Shown: positions 1-7,890 of the stretch, in pieces
How positions within the stretch are numbered: the stretch's first letter is position 1
Layout: each line of letters starts with the position of its first letter
Assembly: GCA_000437255.1 (NCBI GenBank)
Contig: FR899083.1
Location: forward strand, 26,625-70,670
Origin: Ruminococcus sp. CAG:403
GTDB lineage: Bacteria > Bacillota > Clostridia > Oscillospirales > Ruminococcaceae
Direction: 5' to 3'
Length of the DNA stretch: 44,046 bases
Position numbers and translations under genes: made by a program
The notes under the pieces: generated by a model
What the model saw: the letters and a program-made list of their open reading frames with translations, nothing else
The model's database searches: none
What the model was told of the DNA's origin: nothing

Positions 1-590
1 CCGCCAATCGTACCCATAATACCAGCCTGTGCACATGATGGCGGAGCTTCCTCTGGCATATCTTCAAAAATACAGCGAAAACAAGGGCCTTCTCCTGGAA
101 CATAAGTCATAATTTGCCCACCAAACTGTAAAATACCAGCATGCACAAATGGTTTTTTAATTAATACACATGCATCATTGATCAAAAACTTATTTTCCAA
201 ACGATCAGAAGCATCAATGATAAAATCATATTCTTGCACAATTTTTAAAATATTCTCATCCTGCAAATAAAAGGGATATGCTTGCACAAAAATATTTTGA
301 TTCAGTTCCTGCAATGCTTTTTTTGCAGAAGCTGCTTTATTTTCTCCAAGCCGTACCTGTCTGTGTAAAATTTGTCGTTGTAAATTAGAGAGGGATACAA
401 CATCTCCGTCTGCAATTCCAATATATCCTACACCTGCCGCAGCAAGATAAAGTGCAGCTGGGCTGCCAAGTCCTCCAGCTCCAATTACCAAAACTTTGCT
501 TTCTGCTAACTTTTTCTGTCCATTTCTGCCAATTTCCGGAAGAATAATCTGTCGATCATATCGTTCCATCTCATCTGAACCAAGCATCAT
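1..590 (-). CDS. MoeB/ThiF/HesA-family E1-like adenylyltransferase (3' end outside window)
   Basis: About 196 N-terminal residues are visible. The family adenylates the C-terminal glycine of a ubiquitin-like sulfur carrier (ThiS, MoaD or similar) so that a thiocarboxylate can form. Seen: the ATP-binding GAGGLGSP at residues 37-44, the DGDVVSLSNLQRQ segment at 61-73, an IDASD stretch near 125-129, and the first zinc pair CFRC (C170, C173). The start at 590 overlaps the stop of the TtcA-like gene as ATGA, which suggests translational coupling. An alternative start is the ATG at 569, giving MERYDRQI, a common beginning for MoeB proteins. The second zinc pair, any rhodanese domain and the carrier gene would lie outside the window, so the exact substrate cannot be told. 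Confidence 0.85.
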   Translation of the reverse strand, partial: MMLGSDEMERYDRQIILPEIGRNGQKKLAESKVLVIGAGGLGSPAALYLAAAGVGYIGIADGDVVSLSNLQRQILHRQVRLGENKAASAKKALQELNQNIFVQAYPFYLQDENILKIVQEYDFIIDASDRLENKFLINDACVLIKKPFVHAGILQFGGQIMTYVPGEGPCFRCIFEDMPEEAPPSCAQAGIMGTIG

Positions 591-1435
591 AGGGATGACT
601 CCTTTTCCTGATGATAAGTATCTAAAAAGTGATGAACGTCCTTTCCTCTATGATAGGAAATAATGGTGTCTAGATTTACATTTTCTACACTTCGAAAAAT
701 ACTAATGTCTACATTTGGATGAATTGTTCGCAGCTTTTTTATCAACATTTTGATTTCCTGCCGCTTAGATCCACCTCCACCATTGTCACACATGGTACAA
801 TTCTCTGTGAATCGGCATGCGCATTGAATAAACTGCAAATCATGATATTCTTTCCATGCAATAATATCAGCCTCTTTTACCATGTATAGAGGACGAATCA
901 ATTCCATTCCCTCAAAATTTTTGCTATGTAGCTTTGGCATCATTGTTTGCACTTGTGCTCCATAAAGCATGCCCATTAAAATTGTTTCAATCACATCATC
1001 AAAATGATGCCCCAATGCAATTTTATTACATCCCAAGGACTGCGCATGATTATATAAGTAACCGCGGCGCATGCGGGCACACAAATAGCAGGGGCTATCG
1101 TCAATATCTGCCACAACATCAAAAATATTTGTCTCAAAAATTTGAATGGGAAGTCCAAGCAGTTTTGCATTCTCTTCAATTTTTTGTTGATTAATTGGAT
1201 TATAACCAGGATCCATTACCAAATAAACAACTTCAAATGGAACTTCACTATATCGTTGCAACCGCTGCATACATTTGGCCATTAACATGGAATCCTTTCC
1301 GCCGGAAATACAGACAGCAATCTTATCGTTCTCTTCAATGAGTTGATATTCTTTTATTCCTTTGATAAATCGATTCCAAATCGTCTTTTTAAATTTTTTG
1401 ATAATAGAATTTTCAATTTCTACAGAATACTCCAT
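587..1435 (-). CDS. ttcA: TtcA-like tRNA thiolation enzyme (PP-loop ATPase)
   Basis: 282 residues. The family adenylates a tRNA base with ATP and replaces oxygen by sulfur; TtcA makes 2-thiocytidine at position 32 and uses a [4Fe-4S] cluster. Seen: the PP-loop SGGKDS at 44-49, CYLC with C116 and C119, LGHHFDDVIET near 141-151, and a C-terminal cysteine group (C205, C207, C213, C216) where TtcA carries its third cluster ligand. No N-terminal zinc finger of the TtuA type is present. The start ATG is preceded by AGAGGTG and by its own promoter at 1479-1507. The stop overlaps the start of the E1-like gene, so the sulfur may come from a carrier protein (inference). Function as a tRNA thiolase is secure at family level; the modified base is less so. 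Confidence 0.8.
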   Translation of the reverse strand: MEYSVEIENSIIKKFKKTIWNRFIKGIKEYQLIEENDKIAVCISGGKDSMLMAKCMQRLQRYSEVPFEVVYLVMDPGYNPINQQKIEENAKLLGLPIQIFETNIFDVVADIDDSPCYLCARMRRGYLYNHAQSLGCNKIALGHHFDDVIETILMGMLYGAQVQTMMPKLHSKNFEGMELIRPLYMVKEADIIAWKEYHDLQFIQCACRFTENCTMCDNGGGGSKRQEIKMLIKKLRTIHPNVDISIFRSVENVNLDTIISYHRGKDVHHFLDTYHQEKESSL

Positions 1436-1478
1436 CTTGCACCTCTTATTTTATTTGAATCATATCAATATTATATGC

Positions 1479-1507
1479 ATTATAGCATAGATTCCATAGA
1501 AAATCAA
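1479..1507 (-). promoter_or_regulatory. Sigma-A-type promoter for ttcA-moeB
   Basis: On the minus strand TTGATT (1507-1502) and a perfect TATAAT (1484-1479) are separated by 17 bases, 44 bases upstream of the ttcA start. This makes ttcA-moeB a transcription unit of its own, although read-through from tcdA remains possible because no terminator is visible between them. Confidence 0.7.
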
Positions 1508-1541
1508 CCATTCCTTGCAAATAACCACTATACACAGAATG

Positions 1542-2312
1542 TTACTTTTCTGGAACATAATGAATCAAATCTTTGATTACTTCACCGGCAAGAATCAGCC
1601 CAACTACAGAAGGAACAAAAGCATTGCTGCCTGGAATGGCTCTTCGCTGCGTACATTTTCTTGCAGTTCCGGGCGGACAAACGCAATTGGTTCGACAAGA
1701 CGCTGCCATATCTTCCTTTGGAGCAATCGGTTTTTCTTTGGAATAAACTACTTTTAAATTTGGAACACCTCGCTTGCGCAATTCATAACGTATAACACGT
1801 GCAAGCGGACAAACAGACGTCTCATAAATGTCCGTCACTTCAAACGCAGTCGGATCCATTTTATTTCCAGCTCCCATTGCACTAATGATCGGTATATGCA
1901 GTTGATTCGCTCTTACTGCAAGATCAATTTTAGCTGTTACAGTATCTACCGCATCAATCAAATAGTCATATGCGGAAAAATCCAATTGATCTGCCGTTTC
2001 CGGCATATAAAACATATGATGCACTTGCACCTGACAATCTGGATGAATTTGTAAGATGCGCTCCTTGGCAACATCCACTTTATACTTTCCAATTGTATTT
2101 CTCAACGCATGCAGTTGACGATTTAGATTTGTTAAACAAATCCTATCATCGTCTATTAGATCAATTGCACCAACACCGCTTCGTGCCAACGCTTCTACTG
2201 CATATCCACCAACTCCACCAATTCCGAATACAGCGATACGCACATGTTGCAACCGTTCCAATGCATCGGCACCAACTAAAAGTTCTGTTCGAGAAAATGC
2301 ATGTAATGCCAT
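1542..2312 (-). CDS. tcdA: tRNA threonylcarbamoyladenosine dehydratase (TcdA/CsdL)
   Basis: 256 residues. TcdA uses ATP to cyclise t6A at position 37 of ANN-decoding tRNAs into ct6A. It belongs to the ThiF/E1-like superfamily. Seen: the family opening FSRTELLVG, the nucleotide loop GIGGVG at 30-35, the DDDRICLTNLNRQ segment near 73-85, and a cysteine-rich C-terminal part (CRTNCVCPPGTARKC). Length matches the family. The start ATG follows directly on the stop of the upstream PLP-enzyme gene (TAAATG) with GAGGGG upstream, so the two are co-transcribed. The window therefore holds two E1-like genes of different subfamilies; this one acts on tRNA, not on a sulfur carrier. Confidence 0.88.
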   Translation of the reverse strand: MALHAFSRTELLVGADALERLQHVRIAVFGIGGVGGYAVEALARSGVGAIDLIDDDRICLTNLNRQLHALRNTIGKYKVDVAKERILQIHPDCQVQVHHMFYMPETADQLDFSAYDYLIDAVDTVTAKIDLAVRANQLHIPIISAMGAGNKMDPTAFEVTDIYETSVCPLARVIRYELRKRGVPNLKVVYSKEKPIAPKEDMAASCRTNCVCPPGTARKCTQRRAIPGSNAFVPSVVGLILAGEVIKDLIHYVPEK

Positions 2313-3506
2313 TTATAGTAACCCCTCTTTTTCAAAAGCTTGCCGCAGATCTTCCAGAATATCTTCTGCATCTTCAATTCCAACGCTAAACCGGAAAAAA
2401 CCATTGTGAAATTCTTCTGGATAGAGATACTGCCGTTCATCATTTTCTCCTAAAAATACAATTAAGCTTTCATCATGACCCAAAGATACCGCAGATGTGA
2501 TCACTTTTAAATGACGAACGAATCGGTTGTAAGTATCATGATCTGCATGCAAGCCGAAAGATACAACACCACCAAATCCAGGTGACATCTGAGAAACTGC
2601 TATCTCGTGCCCTTTGTGCCCTTCTAAGCCAGGGTACGATACAAAACTAACGCCTTTTACCGTTTGCAAATAGTTAGCTACCTTCATCGCATTTTCATTA
2701 TGTTGTTTCATTCGAAGCGGCAATGTAACAGTACCTCGCATGATTAACCATGCATTGAACGGACTAATGGTTGCTCCTAAGTTAATTTGAGACTGTGCAC
2801 GAATGATGTCCAAATATTTTTTCTTTCCAATAATGGCTCCGCCCATCGCATCTCCATGTCCATTGATATACTTTGTCAAACTTTCTACTGTAAAGTCTGC
2901 TCCCAATTCAACAGGTCGTTGGTTGTATGGAGATGCAAATGTATTGTCAACAGAAAGCAGCGCTCCATTTTGATGAGCAAGCTCAGCAATGGCTCGAATA
3001 TCAGAAATAGACAAAGTCGGATTACCCGGCGTTTCAATATGAACGAGTTTTGTATTCGGACGAATTGCTTTTCGTACTGCTTCTAGGTCAGAAGTATCCA
3101 CAATTGTTGTCTCTACATGAAATTTATGGTTGAGTAGTTCGTTCAACAAACGATAGACTGCAATATAAGTAACGCTGGAAAAAACAACATGGTCTCCACT
3201 TTCTAATAAAGCAAAAAACAAGCCCGACAATGCGGCTACACCGCTTGCCAACACTACGCAATCCTCTCCACCTTCTAAAGAAGCGAGACGCTCCTGTAAA
3301 TACTGTTGATTGGAACCACCGTTTCTGGTATACAGATTTTGACCGGCTGTACTCCAATTTAGTTCACTTGGATCATAGGGGAGTGCATAGCTATTGGCCA
3401 TTGTAATAGGGCGTTTAATTGCACCGGTTTCTCCATCAATGGCATTTCCAATATGTACGGCTCGTGTTTGAAATCCATATTCTTTTTCCTGTGAATTTTG
3501 TTTCAT
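2313..3506 (-). CDS. Cys/Met-metabolism PLP enzyme (trans-sulfuration family)
   Basis: 397 residues, cytosolic, fold type I. The family includes cystathionine gamma-synthase, cystathionine gamma-lyase, methionine gamma-lyase and O-acetylhomoserine sulfhydrylase. Seen: the PLP lysine K212 in ESLTKYINGHGDAMGG, D187 in SVDNTFASPYNQ (pyridine nitrogen contact), and YTRNGGSN where most members have a YSR-NPT motif. That divergence makes the exact reaction uncertain. The ATG at 3506 has AAAGGAG with a 10-base gap; the TTG at 3512 would leave only four bases, so I prefer 3506. It is the first gene of the minus-strand block, followed without a gap by tcdA, and divergent from the cyclophilin gene. A sulfur-amino-acid role fits the neighbouring sulfur-handling genes. 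Confidence 0.82.
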   Translation of the reverse strand: MKQNSQEKEYGFQTRAVHIGNAIDGETGAIKRPITMANSYALPYDPSELNWSTAGQNLYTRNGGSNQQYLQERLASLEGGEDCVVLASGVAALSGLFFALLESGDHVVFSSVTYIAVYRLLNELLNHKFHVETTIVDTSDLEAVRKAIRPNTKLVHIETPGNPTLSISDIRAIAELAHQNGALLSVDNTFASPYNQRPVELGADFTVESLTKYINGHGDAMGGAIIGKKKYLDIIRAQSQINLGATISPFNAWLIMRGTVTLPLRMKQHNENAMKVANYLQTVKGVSFVSYPGLEGHKGHEIAVSQMSPGFGGVVSFGLHADHDTYNRFVRHLKVITSAVSLGHDESLIVFLGENDERQYLYPEEFHNGFFRFSVGIEDAEDILEDLRQAFEKEGLL

Positions 3507-3560
3507 GATCAATCGGCTCCTTTTTATAATATACTGAATCGATATGTTTAATATGATTTT

Positions 3561-3589
3561 ATATTATCACAAGATCTATCGTTTGTCAA
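3561..3589 (-). promoter_or_regulatory. Promoter for the PLP enzyme-tcdA unit
   Basis: On the minus strand a consensus TTGACA (3589-3584) and TAATAT (3566-3561) are 17 bases apart. It lies back to back with the cyclophilin promoter at 3613-3641; the two -35 boxes are 23 bases apart. Confidence 0.75.
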
Positions 3590-3612
3590 GTAGGGAAAAG
3601 TGAAAAAATATA

Positions 3613-3641
3613 TTGCATCCTAGTCAAAAATGTGGTATAAT
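3613..3641 (+). promoter_or_regulatory. Promoter for the cyclophilin lipoprotein gene
   Basis: TTGCAT (3613-3618), 17-base spacer, perfect TATAAT (3636-3641) with a TGG extension directly before it (extended -10). It may also feed murD and the genes after it, since I find no clear promoter directly in front of murD. Confidence 0.75.
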
Positions 3642-3696
3642 ACATATTACAATTGTTGGGAATCCAGCAGAAAACGATTTGAAAGGATTGTAAACC

Positions 3697-4320
3697 ATGA
3701 AATTATATAAACGTTTGGCTTTAGTGGTGTGTCTTGCAATGGGTTGTAGTATGATGAGTGCCTGTAAAGATAAAAACGATTCAAAAGAAACTGCGGATGG
3801 CGGTAGTTTTGTTATCACATTATATCCGGATATTGCTCCGATTACTTGTGAGAATTTCGAAGATTTGGTTTCAGAAGGCTTTTACGACGGACTGACTTTC
3901 CACCGTGTTGTAGATGGTTTTATGGCACAGGGTGGTGATCCAAAAGGAAATGGAACAGGTGGAAGTGATAAAACCATTAAAGGTGAATTCTCATCCAACG
4001 GAGTAGAAAACACACTTTCTCATCAACGTGGTGTTGTTTCTATGGCTCGTTCGCAGGATAATGACAGTGCTTCCAGTCAGTTCTTTATTTGTTATGCAGA
4101 TTGTAGTTTCTTAGACGGAAGCTATGCAGCATTTGGAGAAGTGACAGAAGGAATGGATGTTGTAGATTCGTTTCTTGATGTAGATCGCTCTTTAGGTGGA
4201 GATGGTGCCATCTCTTCTCCGAATACACCAATTGTTATTGAAAAAGCAGTGATGATCGATGCGGATGAAAACGGAAATCCTCGCGCACAGTTTACGATGA
4301 ACGACTTTAAAAATCAATAA
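3697..4320 (+). CDS. Cyclophilin-type peptidyl-prolyl isomerase, lipoprotein
   Basis: 207 residues. Catalyses cis-trans isomerisation of prolyl bonds, here probably outside the membrane to help secreted proteins fold. Seen: a basic start and hydrophobic stretch ending in MSAC with C23 as the likely lipidated cysteine (the -3 residue is Met, a slightly weak lipobox), then a cyclophilin domain from about residue 36: FYDGLTFHRVVDGFMAQGGDP, MARSQDNDSASSQFFI and FGEVTEGMDVVD. The catalytic-type arginine of FHRV and the QFFI core are present. It is transcribed alone from the promoter at 3613-3641, and a hairpin follows the stop. Confident as a cyclophilin; extracellular anchoring is inferred from the lipobox. 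Confidence 0.92.
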   Translation: MKLYKRLALVVCLAMGCSMMSACKDKNDSKETADGGSFVITLYPDIAPITCENFEDLVSEGFYDGLTFHRVVDGFMAQGGDPKGNGTGGSDKTIKGEFSSNGVENTLSHQRGVVSMARSQDNDSASSQFFICYADCSFLDGSYAAFGEVTEGMDVVDSFLDVDRSLGGDGAISSPNTPIVIEKAVMIDADENGNPRAQFTMNDFKNQ

Positions 4321-4332
4321 GCAATAAATAAT

Positions 4333-4379
4333 AAGCCTGTAACAAAAGAATGTTTGAACTCTTTGTTGAAACAGGTTTT
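4333..4379 (+). terminator. Probable terminator after the cyclophilin gene
   Basis: AAGCCTGT (4333-4340) pairs with ACAGGTTT (4371-4378) and is extended inward by AACAAA/TTTGTT across a three-base bulge. The T tract is short (four), so termination may be partial. Confidence 0.5.
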
Positions 4380-4384
4380 AACAC

Positions 4385-4428
4385 CGCACAAATAAAGAGG
4401 CACGTCCAACGACAGTGCCTTTTGTGCG
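4385..4428 (+). promoter_or_regulatory. Stem-loop in front of murD
   Basis: CGCACAAA (4385-4392) pairs with TTTGTGCG (4421-4428), and AGGCAC (4398-4403) with GTGCCT (4415-4420), leaving a five-base bulge and an 11-base loop. It ends ten bases before the murD ribosome site. It could be a second terminator for the upstream gene or a leader element of murD. Confidence 0.45.
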
Positions 4429-4453
4429 TTTATACTATGGAGGAATTGGCATT

Positions 4454-5842
4454 ATGCGTAAGTTAGAACAATTTTTTGAGCAATTAAAGCAAAAAAAAGT
4501 AGCATTTATCGGAACAGGCGTTACAAACAATGATATCATGCGACTTTTTCTGAAAAAGGGAATCTCCATTACTCTGCTAGATCAAAAGCCAGCAGAGAAA
4601 TTGGGGGCTATTTACACAGAACTTCAACAAGCAGGCGTACAATTTGAACTTGGCCCCACATATTTAGATCATCTGGAACGATATGATGTTGTGTTCCGTG
4701 CACCAGGCATGTACTATAATCATCCAAAATTACAGGAAGCACGACAAAATGGCGTTGTTATTACAACAGAAATGGAAGTGTTTCTAGAATTTTGTCCTTG
4801 CAAGTGTTATGCAGTAACAGGTTCTGATGGAAAAACGACCACAACAACATTGATCTCTGAATTTTTTCAAGAATCTGGTGTTACCGTTCATAAAGGTGGA
4901 AATATTGGCCGTGCATTACTTCCAATCATTGAAACCATTCAGGAAAACGATGTAGCGGTTGTAGAACTTTCCAGTTTTCAACTTCTTTCCATGCGGCAAT
5001 CTCCAGATGTTGCAGTTATCACAAACATTGCACCAAATCATTTGGATGTACATGGAACAATGGAAGAATATATTGCAGCAAAGACAAATATTATTGCACA
5101 CCAAAATGCATTCTCCAGAACAGTTTTAAATCTGGATAATGCATTGACCAAAAATCTTTCTTCCATGGTACGTGGAACATTATTTTACTTTAGTAGAACG
5201 CAGCAGCCAAAATGGGGAACCATGCTGCGAGAAGATGGCATGTTATGTATGTGCTGCAATGGAGTAATCACGCCAGTTATTCATAAAGATGACATCCGCA
5301 TCCCGGGTATGCACAATGTAGAAAATTATTTGGCTGCTATTGCTGCTGTATGGGGAGAAGTTCCTGTTTCTGCAATTCAAAATGTTGCCCGTCAGTTTGG
5401 CGGTGTAGAACATAGAATTGAGTTTGTTCGGGAACGAAATGGTGTAAAATGGTATAATGACAGCATTGCCACCAGCCCAACACGTGTATTGGCAGGATTA
5501 AATTCTTTCCAGCAAAAGCTAATTGTATTAATGGGAGGATATGATAAAAAGATTCCATTTGAACCAATGGCGGAGACTGTTTGTAAAAAAGTAAAAACGG
5601 TTATTTTAATGGGCGTTACTGCTGATAAAATTCAGCAAGCTATTACAGGTTGTGCTGCTTATCAAAAAAATGCTCCTCAAATTATTCGAGTTCAATCTAT
5701 GGAAGAAGCTGTTCAAACAGCTGCGTCCATTGCAAAATCAGGCGATATTGTTACATTGTCACCTGCATGTGCAAGTTTTGACTGGTATCCTAATTTTGAG
5801 GTTAGAGGAAATCACTATAAGAAATTGGTAGAGGAATTATAA
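4454..5842 (+). CDS. murD: UDP-N-acetylmuramoyl-L-alanine:D-glutamate ligase
   Basis: 462 residues. Cytosolic Mur ligase that adds D-glutamate to UDP-MurNAc-L-Ala in peptidoglycan synthesis. Seen: an N-terminal UDP-binding part (VAFIGTGVTNNDIMRLF), the ATP loop GSDGKTTT starting at residue 123 (D instead of the usual N, as in many clostridial MurD), the VVELSSFQL and NHLDVHGT segments, then EHRIEFV and WYNDSIATSPT of the C-terminal domains. The ATG at 4454 has GGAGG with a ten-base gap; the longer frame from a GTG at 4415 would start inside the stem-loop and adds residues foreign to the family. It lies outside any mur/fts cluster and leads a run of five tightly spaced genes. Confidence 0.95.
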   Translation: MRKLEQFFEQLKQKKVAFIGTGVTNNDIMRLFLKKGISITLLDQKPAEKLGAIYTELQQAGVQFELGPTYLDHLERYDVVFRAPGMYYNHPKLQEARQNGVVITTEMEVFLEFCPCKCYAVTGSDGKTTTTTLISEFFQESGVTVHKGGNIGRALLPIIETIQENDVAVVELSSFQLLSMRQSPDVAVITNIAPNHLDVHGTMEEYIAAKTNIIAHQNAFSRTVLNLDNALTKNLSSMVRGTLFYFSRTQQPKWGTMLREDGMLCMCCNGVITPVIHKDDIRIPGMHNVENYLAAIAAVWGEVPVSAIQNVARQFGGVEHRIEFVRERNGVKWYNDSIATSPTRVLAGLNSFQQKLIVLMGGYDKKIPFEPMAETVCKKVKTVILMGVTADKIQQAITGCAAYQKNAPQIIRVQSMEEAVQTAASIAKSGDIVTLSPACASFDWYPNFEVRGNHYKKLVEEL

Positions 5843-5846
5843 AGCT

Positions 5847-6860
5847 ATGAACATTGCACAAACATTAGAACAACTGTGTACTGGAACAGGCGTATCCGGC
5901 TATGAAACAGCTATATCCAAACAGGTATCTGATTTATTAAAGCCGTTCTGCACAAACATACAAATCCTTCATGGCAATGTAATTGGAACTGTTGGAACAC
6001 ACGATCCAAAAAAGAAACATATTTTATTGGATGCACATTTGGATCAAGTTGGCATGGTAGTCACATATATCACAGAAGAAGGTTTCGTTAAAGTTGGTGC
6101 TGTTGGAGGGTTGGATTTACGATTGCTACCAGCGCAGCATGTTCGATTACATGGGACACACGCAATTCCTGGTGTAATCTGTACTGTACCACCGCATTTG
6201 ATGAAGGGGGAAGAAACTGTCCCAGATTGGTCTGCGATCTATATTGACACTGGATATTCAAAAGAAGAATTGAAACATATCATTTCACTTGGAGATTGTG
6301 TTTCTTTTGATTCACCATTTCAATTGTTGACAGAACAATGCGTCTCTGCACCTTCTTTGGACGATCGCTGTGGAATTGTTGCTATTTTACAAGCAGTGGA
6401 ACAACTGCAAAATGAAACACTTCCATGTAATTTAACAGTCCTATTTTCCCCTCAAGAAGAATTAGGAGAACGTGGCGCTAAAATTGCAGCTTATCAGATT
6501 CATCCAGATATTGCATTGGCTGTAGATGTTTCTTTTGCTCGTTCCCATCACGATGATCCAGTAAAATGCGGTATACTTGGGGACGGCCCAATGATCGGAA
6601 TTTCTCCTTCCCTGAGCCGTTCTGTCAGTGAGGAGCTAATTGCCACTGCAAAAGCTTTGAATCTGCCATGGCAACCAGAAGTCATGGCTGGAACAACTGG
6701 AACCAATGCAGATCAATTCTCAGGGACGCGTAATGGAATTCAAACTGGTACAGTTTCTATTCCGCTTCGATATATGCATACACCATCTGAATTGATTGCA
6801 TTAAAGGACGTTCAGGCAACAGCTGATTTATTAGCCGCTTATGTAAGGGGGAGTCTATAA
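5847..6860 (+). CDS. M42-family metallo-aminopeptidase (first copy)
   Basis: 337 residues. M42 enzymes are large cytosolic di-metal aminopeptidases (TET or glutamyl aminopeptidase type) that trim oligopeptides. Seen: H64 and D66 in DAHLDQVG, D172 in PSLDDRCG, the catalytic and metal glutamates E204/E205 in QEELGERG, D227 in AVDVS, and H311 in RYMHTPSE. All five metal-ligand positions and the catalytic base are there, so it should be active. Four bases separate it from murD and one from the next M42 gene. The second copy shares the layout but is clearly diverged, so this is an old duplication or two distinct subfamilies. Confidence 0.92.
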   Translation: MNIAQTLEQLCTGTGVSGYETAISKQVSDLLKPFCTNIQILHGNVIGTVGTHDPKKKHILLDAHLDQVGMVVTYITEEGFVKVGAVGGLDLRLLPAQHVRLHGTHAIPGVICTVPPHLMKGEETVPDWSAIYIDTGYSKEELKHIISLGDCVSFDSPFQLLTEQCVSAPSLDDRCGIVAILQAVEQLQNETLPCNLTVLFSPQEELGERGAKIAAYQIHPDIALAVDVSFARSHHDDPVKCGILGDGPMIGISPSLSRSVSEELIATAKALNLPWQPEVMAGTTGTNADQFSGTRNGIQTGTVSIPLRYMHTPSELIALKDVQATADLLAAYVRGSL

Positions 6861-6861
6861 T

Positions 6862-7890
6862 ATGATGCTTGAACATTTAAAAGCGTTGTGTCAGTTAAAT
6901 GGCATTTCTGGGCGAGAAGATGCAGTACAGCAGTATATTATCAAGCAATTGGAAACTTGGAAACTGTCTTATCAAGTCGATCCGCTTGGAAATATACTTG
7001 TAGAAAAGGATGGTCAGAAACCGGCTAAAACAAAATTAATGATTAGTGCACATATGGACGAAGTTGGCGGAATAGTAACCTATGTTCACGAAGATGGAAC
7101 GCTTCAATTTGAACCGGTAGGCGGTATTCAACCATCTGTTGTAATCGGCAGACAAGTAACAGTAGGAGAAAATCCAGGACTATCTGCTGTTGTTGGCACA
7201 ACACCGATCCATCTACTTTCTGCGAAACAGCGCACAACATCTGTCACATTTTCAGACTTGTTTCTCGATTATGGAGCATCCAGTCGAGAAACGGCACAAA
7301 AACTGACGCCTCCTGGAACATCAGTTTATTTTCGTACTGCATTTGAACATCTTGGAAATCATTGTGTGCGTAGTAAGGCATTAGATGATCGTATCGGATG
7401 TGCTATTTTGTTGGATTTGTTGGAATCCGATTCTGTTTCTTTTACAGCAGCTTTTTTGGTGCAAGAAGAAATCGGACTTCGAGGTGCAGGTCCTGCTGCT
7501 TATCAAGTAAATCCAGATGTTGCAATTGTATTGGAAGGAACAACTGCATCGGATTGTGCCGATGCAACGGGGGCTGATCAAGTTTGCTGCCTTGGAAAAG
7601 GCCCTGTTATTTCTTTTATGGATCGTGCAACCATGTATGATCGAGAACTCTATCAACTGGCAGGCTCTATCTGTGAGCAACATGGTTTGCCATGGCAGAC
7701 AAAAAATAAAATTGCAGGTGGGAATGATAGTGGTGCAATCCATATGAGTCGAAATGGTGTGCGAACATTGGCAATCTCTGCGCCATGCCGATATATTCAC
7801 AGTCCATCCAGCGTTGCAAATTTAGAAGATATAATGCACTGTGAGACTTTGACAAAGTTGTTAATGGAAAAGGTTGTGCAATCATCATGA
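6862..7890 (+). CDS. M42-family metallo-aminopeptidase (second copy)
   Basis: 342 residues, same family and likely peptide-trimming role as the gene before it. Seen: H64 and D66 in SAHMDEVGG, D175 in KALDDRIGC, E202/E203 in QEEIGLRGAG, E225 in VLEGT where the first copy has Asp, and H313 in RYIHSPSS. An acidic residue at position 225 of either kind can bind metal. M42 proteins form dodecamers; two neighbouring paralogues could form mixed or separate assemblies (inference). Two ATG codons lie in a row (6862, 6865) behind GGGGGAG. The stop overlaps the next start as ATGA. Confidence 0.92.
   Translation: MMLEHLKALCQLNGISGREDAVQQYIIKQLETWKLSYQVDPLGNILVEKDGQKPAKTKLMISAHMDEVGGIVTYVHEDGTLQFEPVGGIQPSVVIGRQVTVGENPGLSAVVGTTPIHLLSAKQRTTSVTFSDLFLDYGASSRETAQKLTPPGTSVYFRTAFEHLGNHCVRSKALDDRIGCAILLDLLESDSVSFTAAFLVQEEIGLRGAGPAAYQVNPDVAIVLEGTTASDCADATGADQVCCLGKGPVISFMDRATMYDRELYQLAGSICEQHGLPWQTKNKIAGGNDSGAIHMSRNGVRTLAISAPCRYIHSPSSVANLEDIMHCETLTKLLMEKVVQSS

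Noticed and set aside
1..2312. Ubiquitin-like antiphage conjugation operon (E1 enzymes together)
   Set aside because: One E1-like protein is plainly TcdA, acting on tRNA. No E2, JAB peptidase or carrier gene is visible, and the neighbours are sulfur and tRNA-modification enzymes.
4415..4453. MurD start at the GTG at 4415
   Set aside because: It lies in the 3' half of the stem-loop and lacks a ribosome site; GGAGG with ten bases to the ATG at 4454 decides the start.
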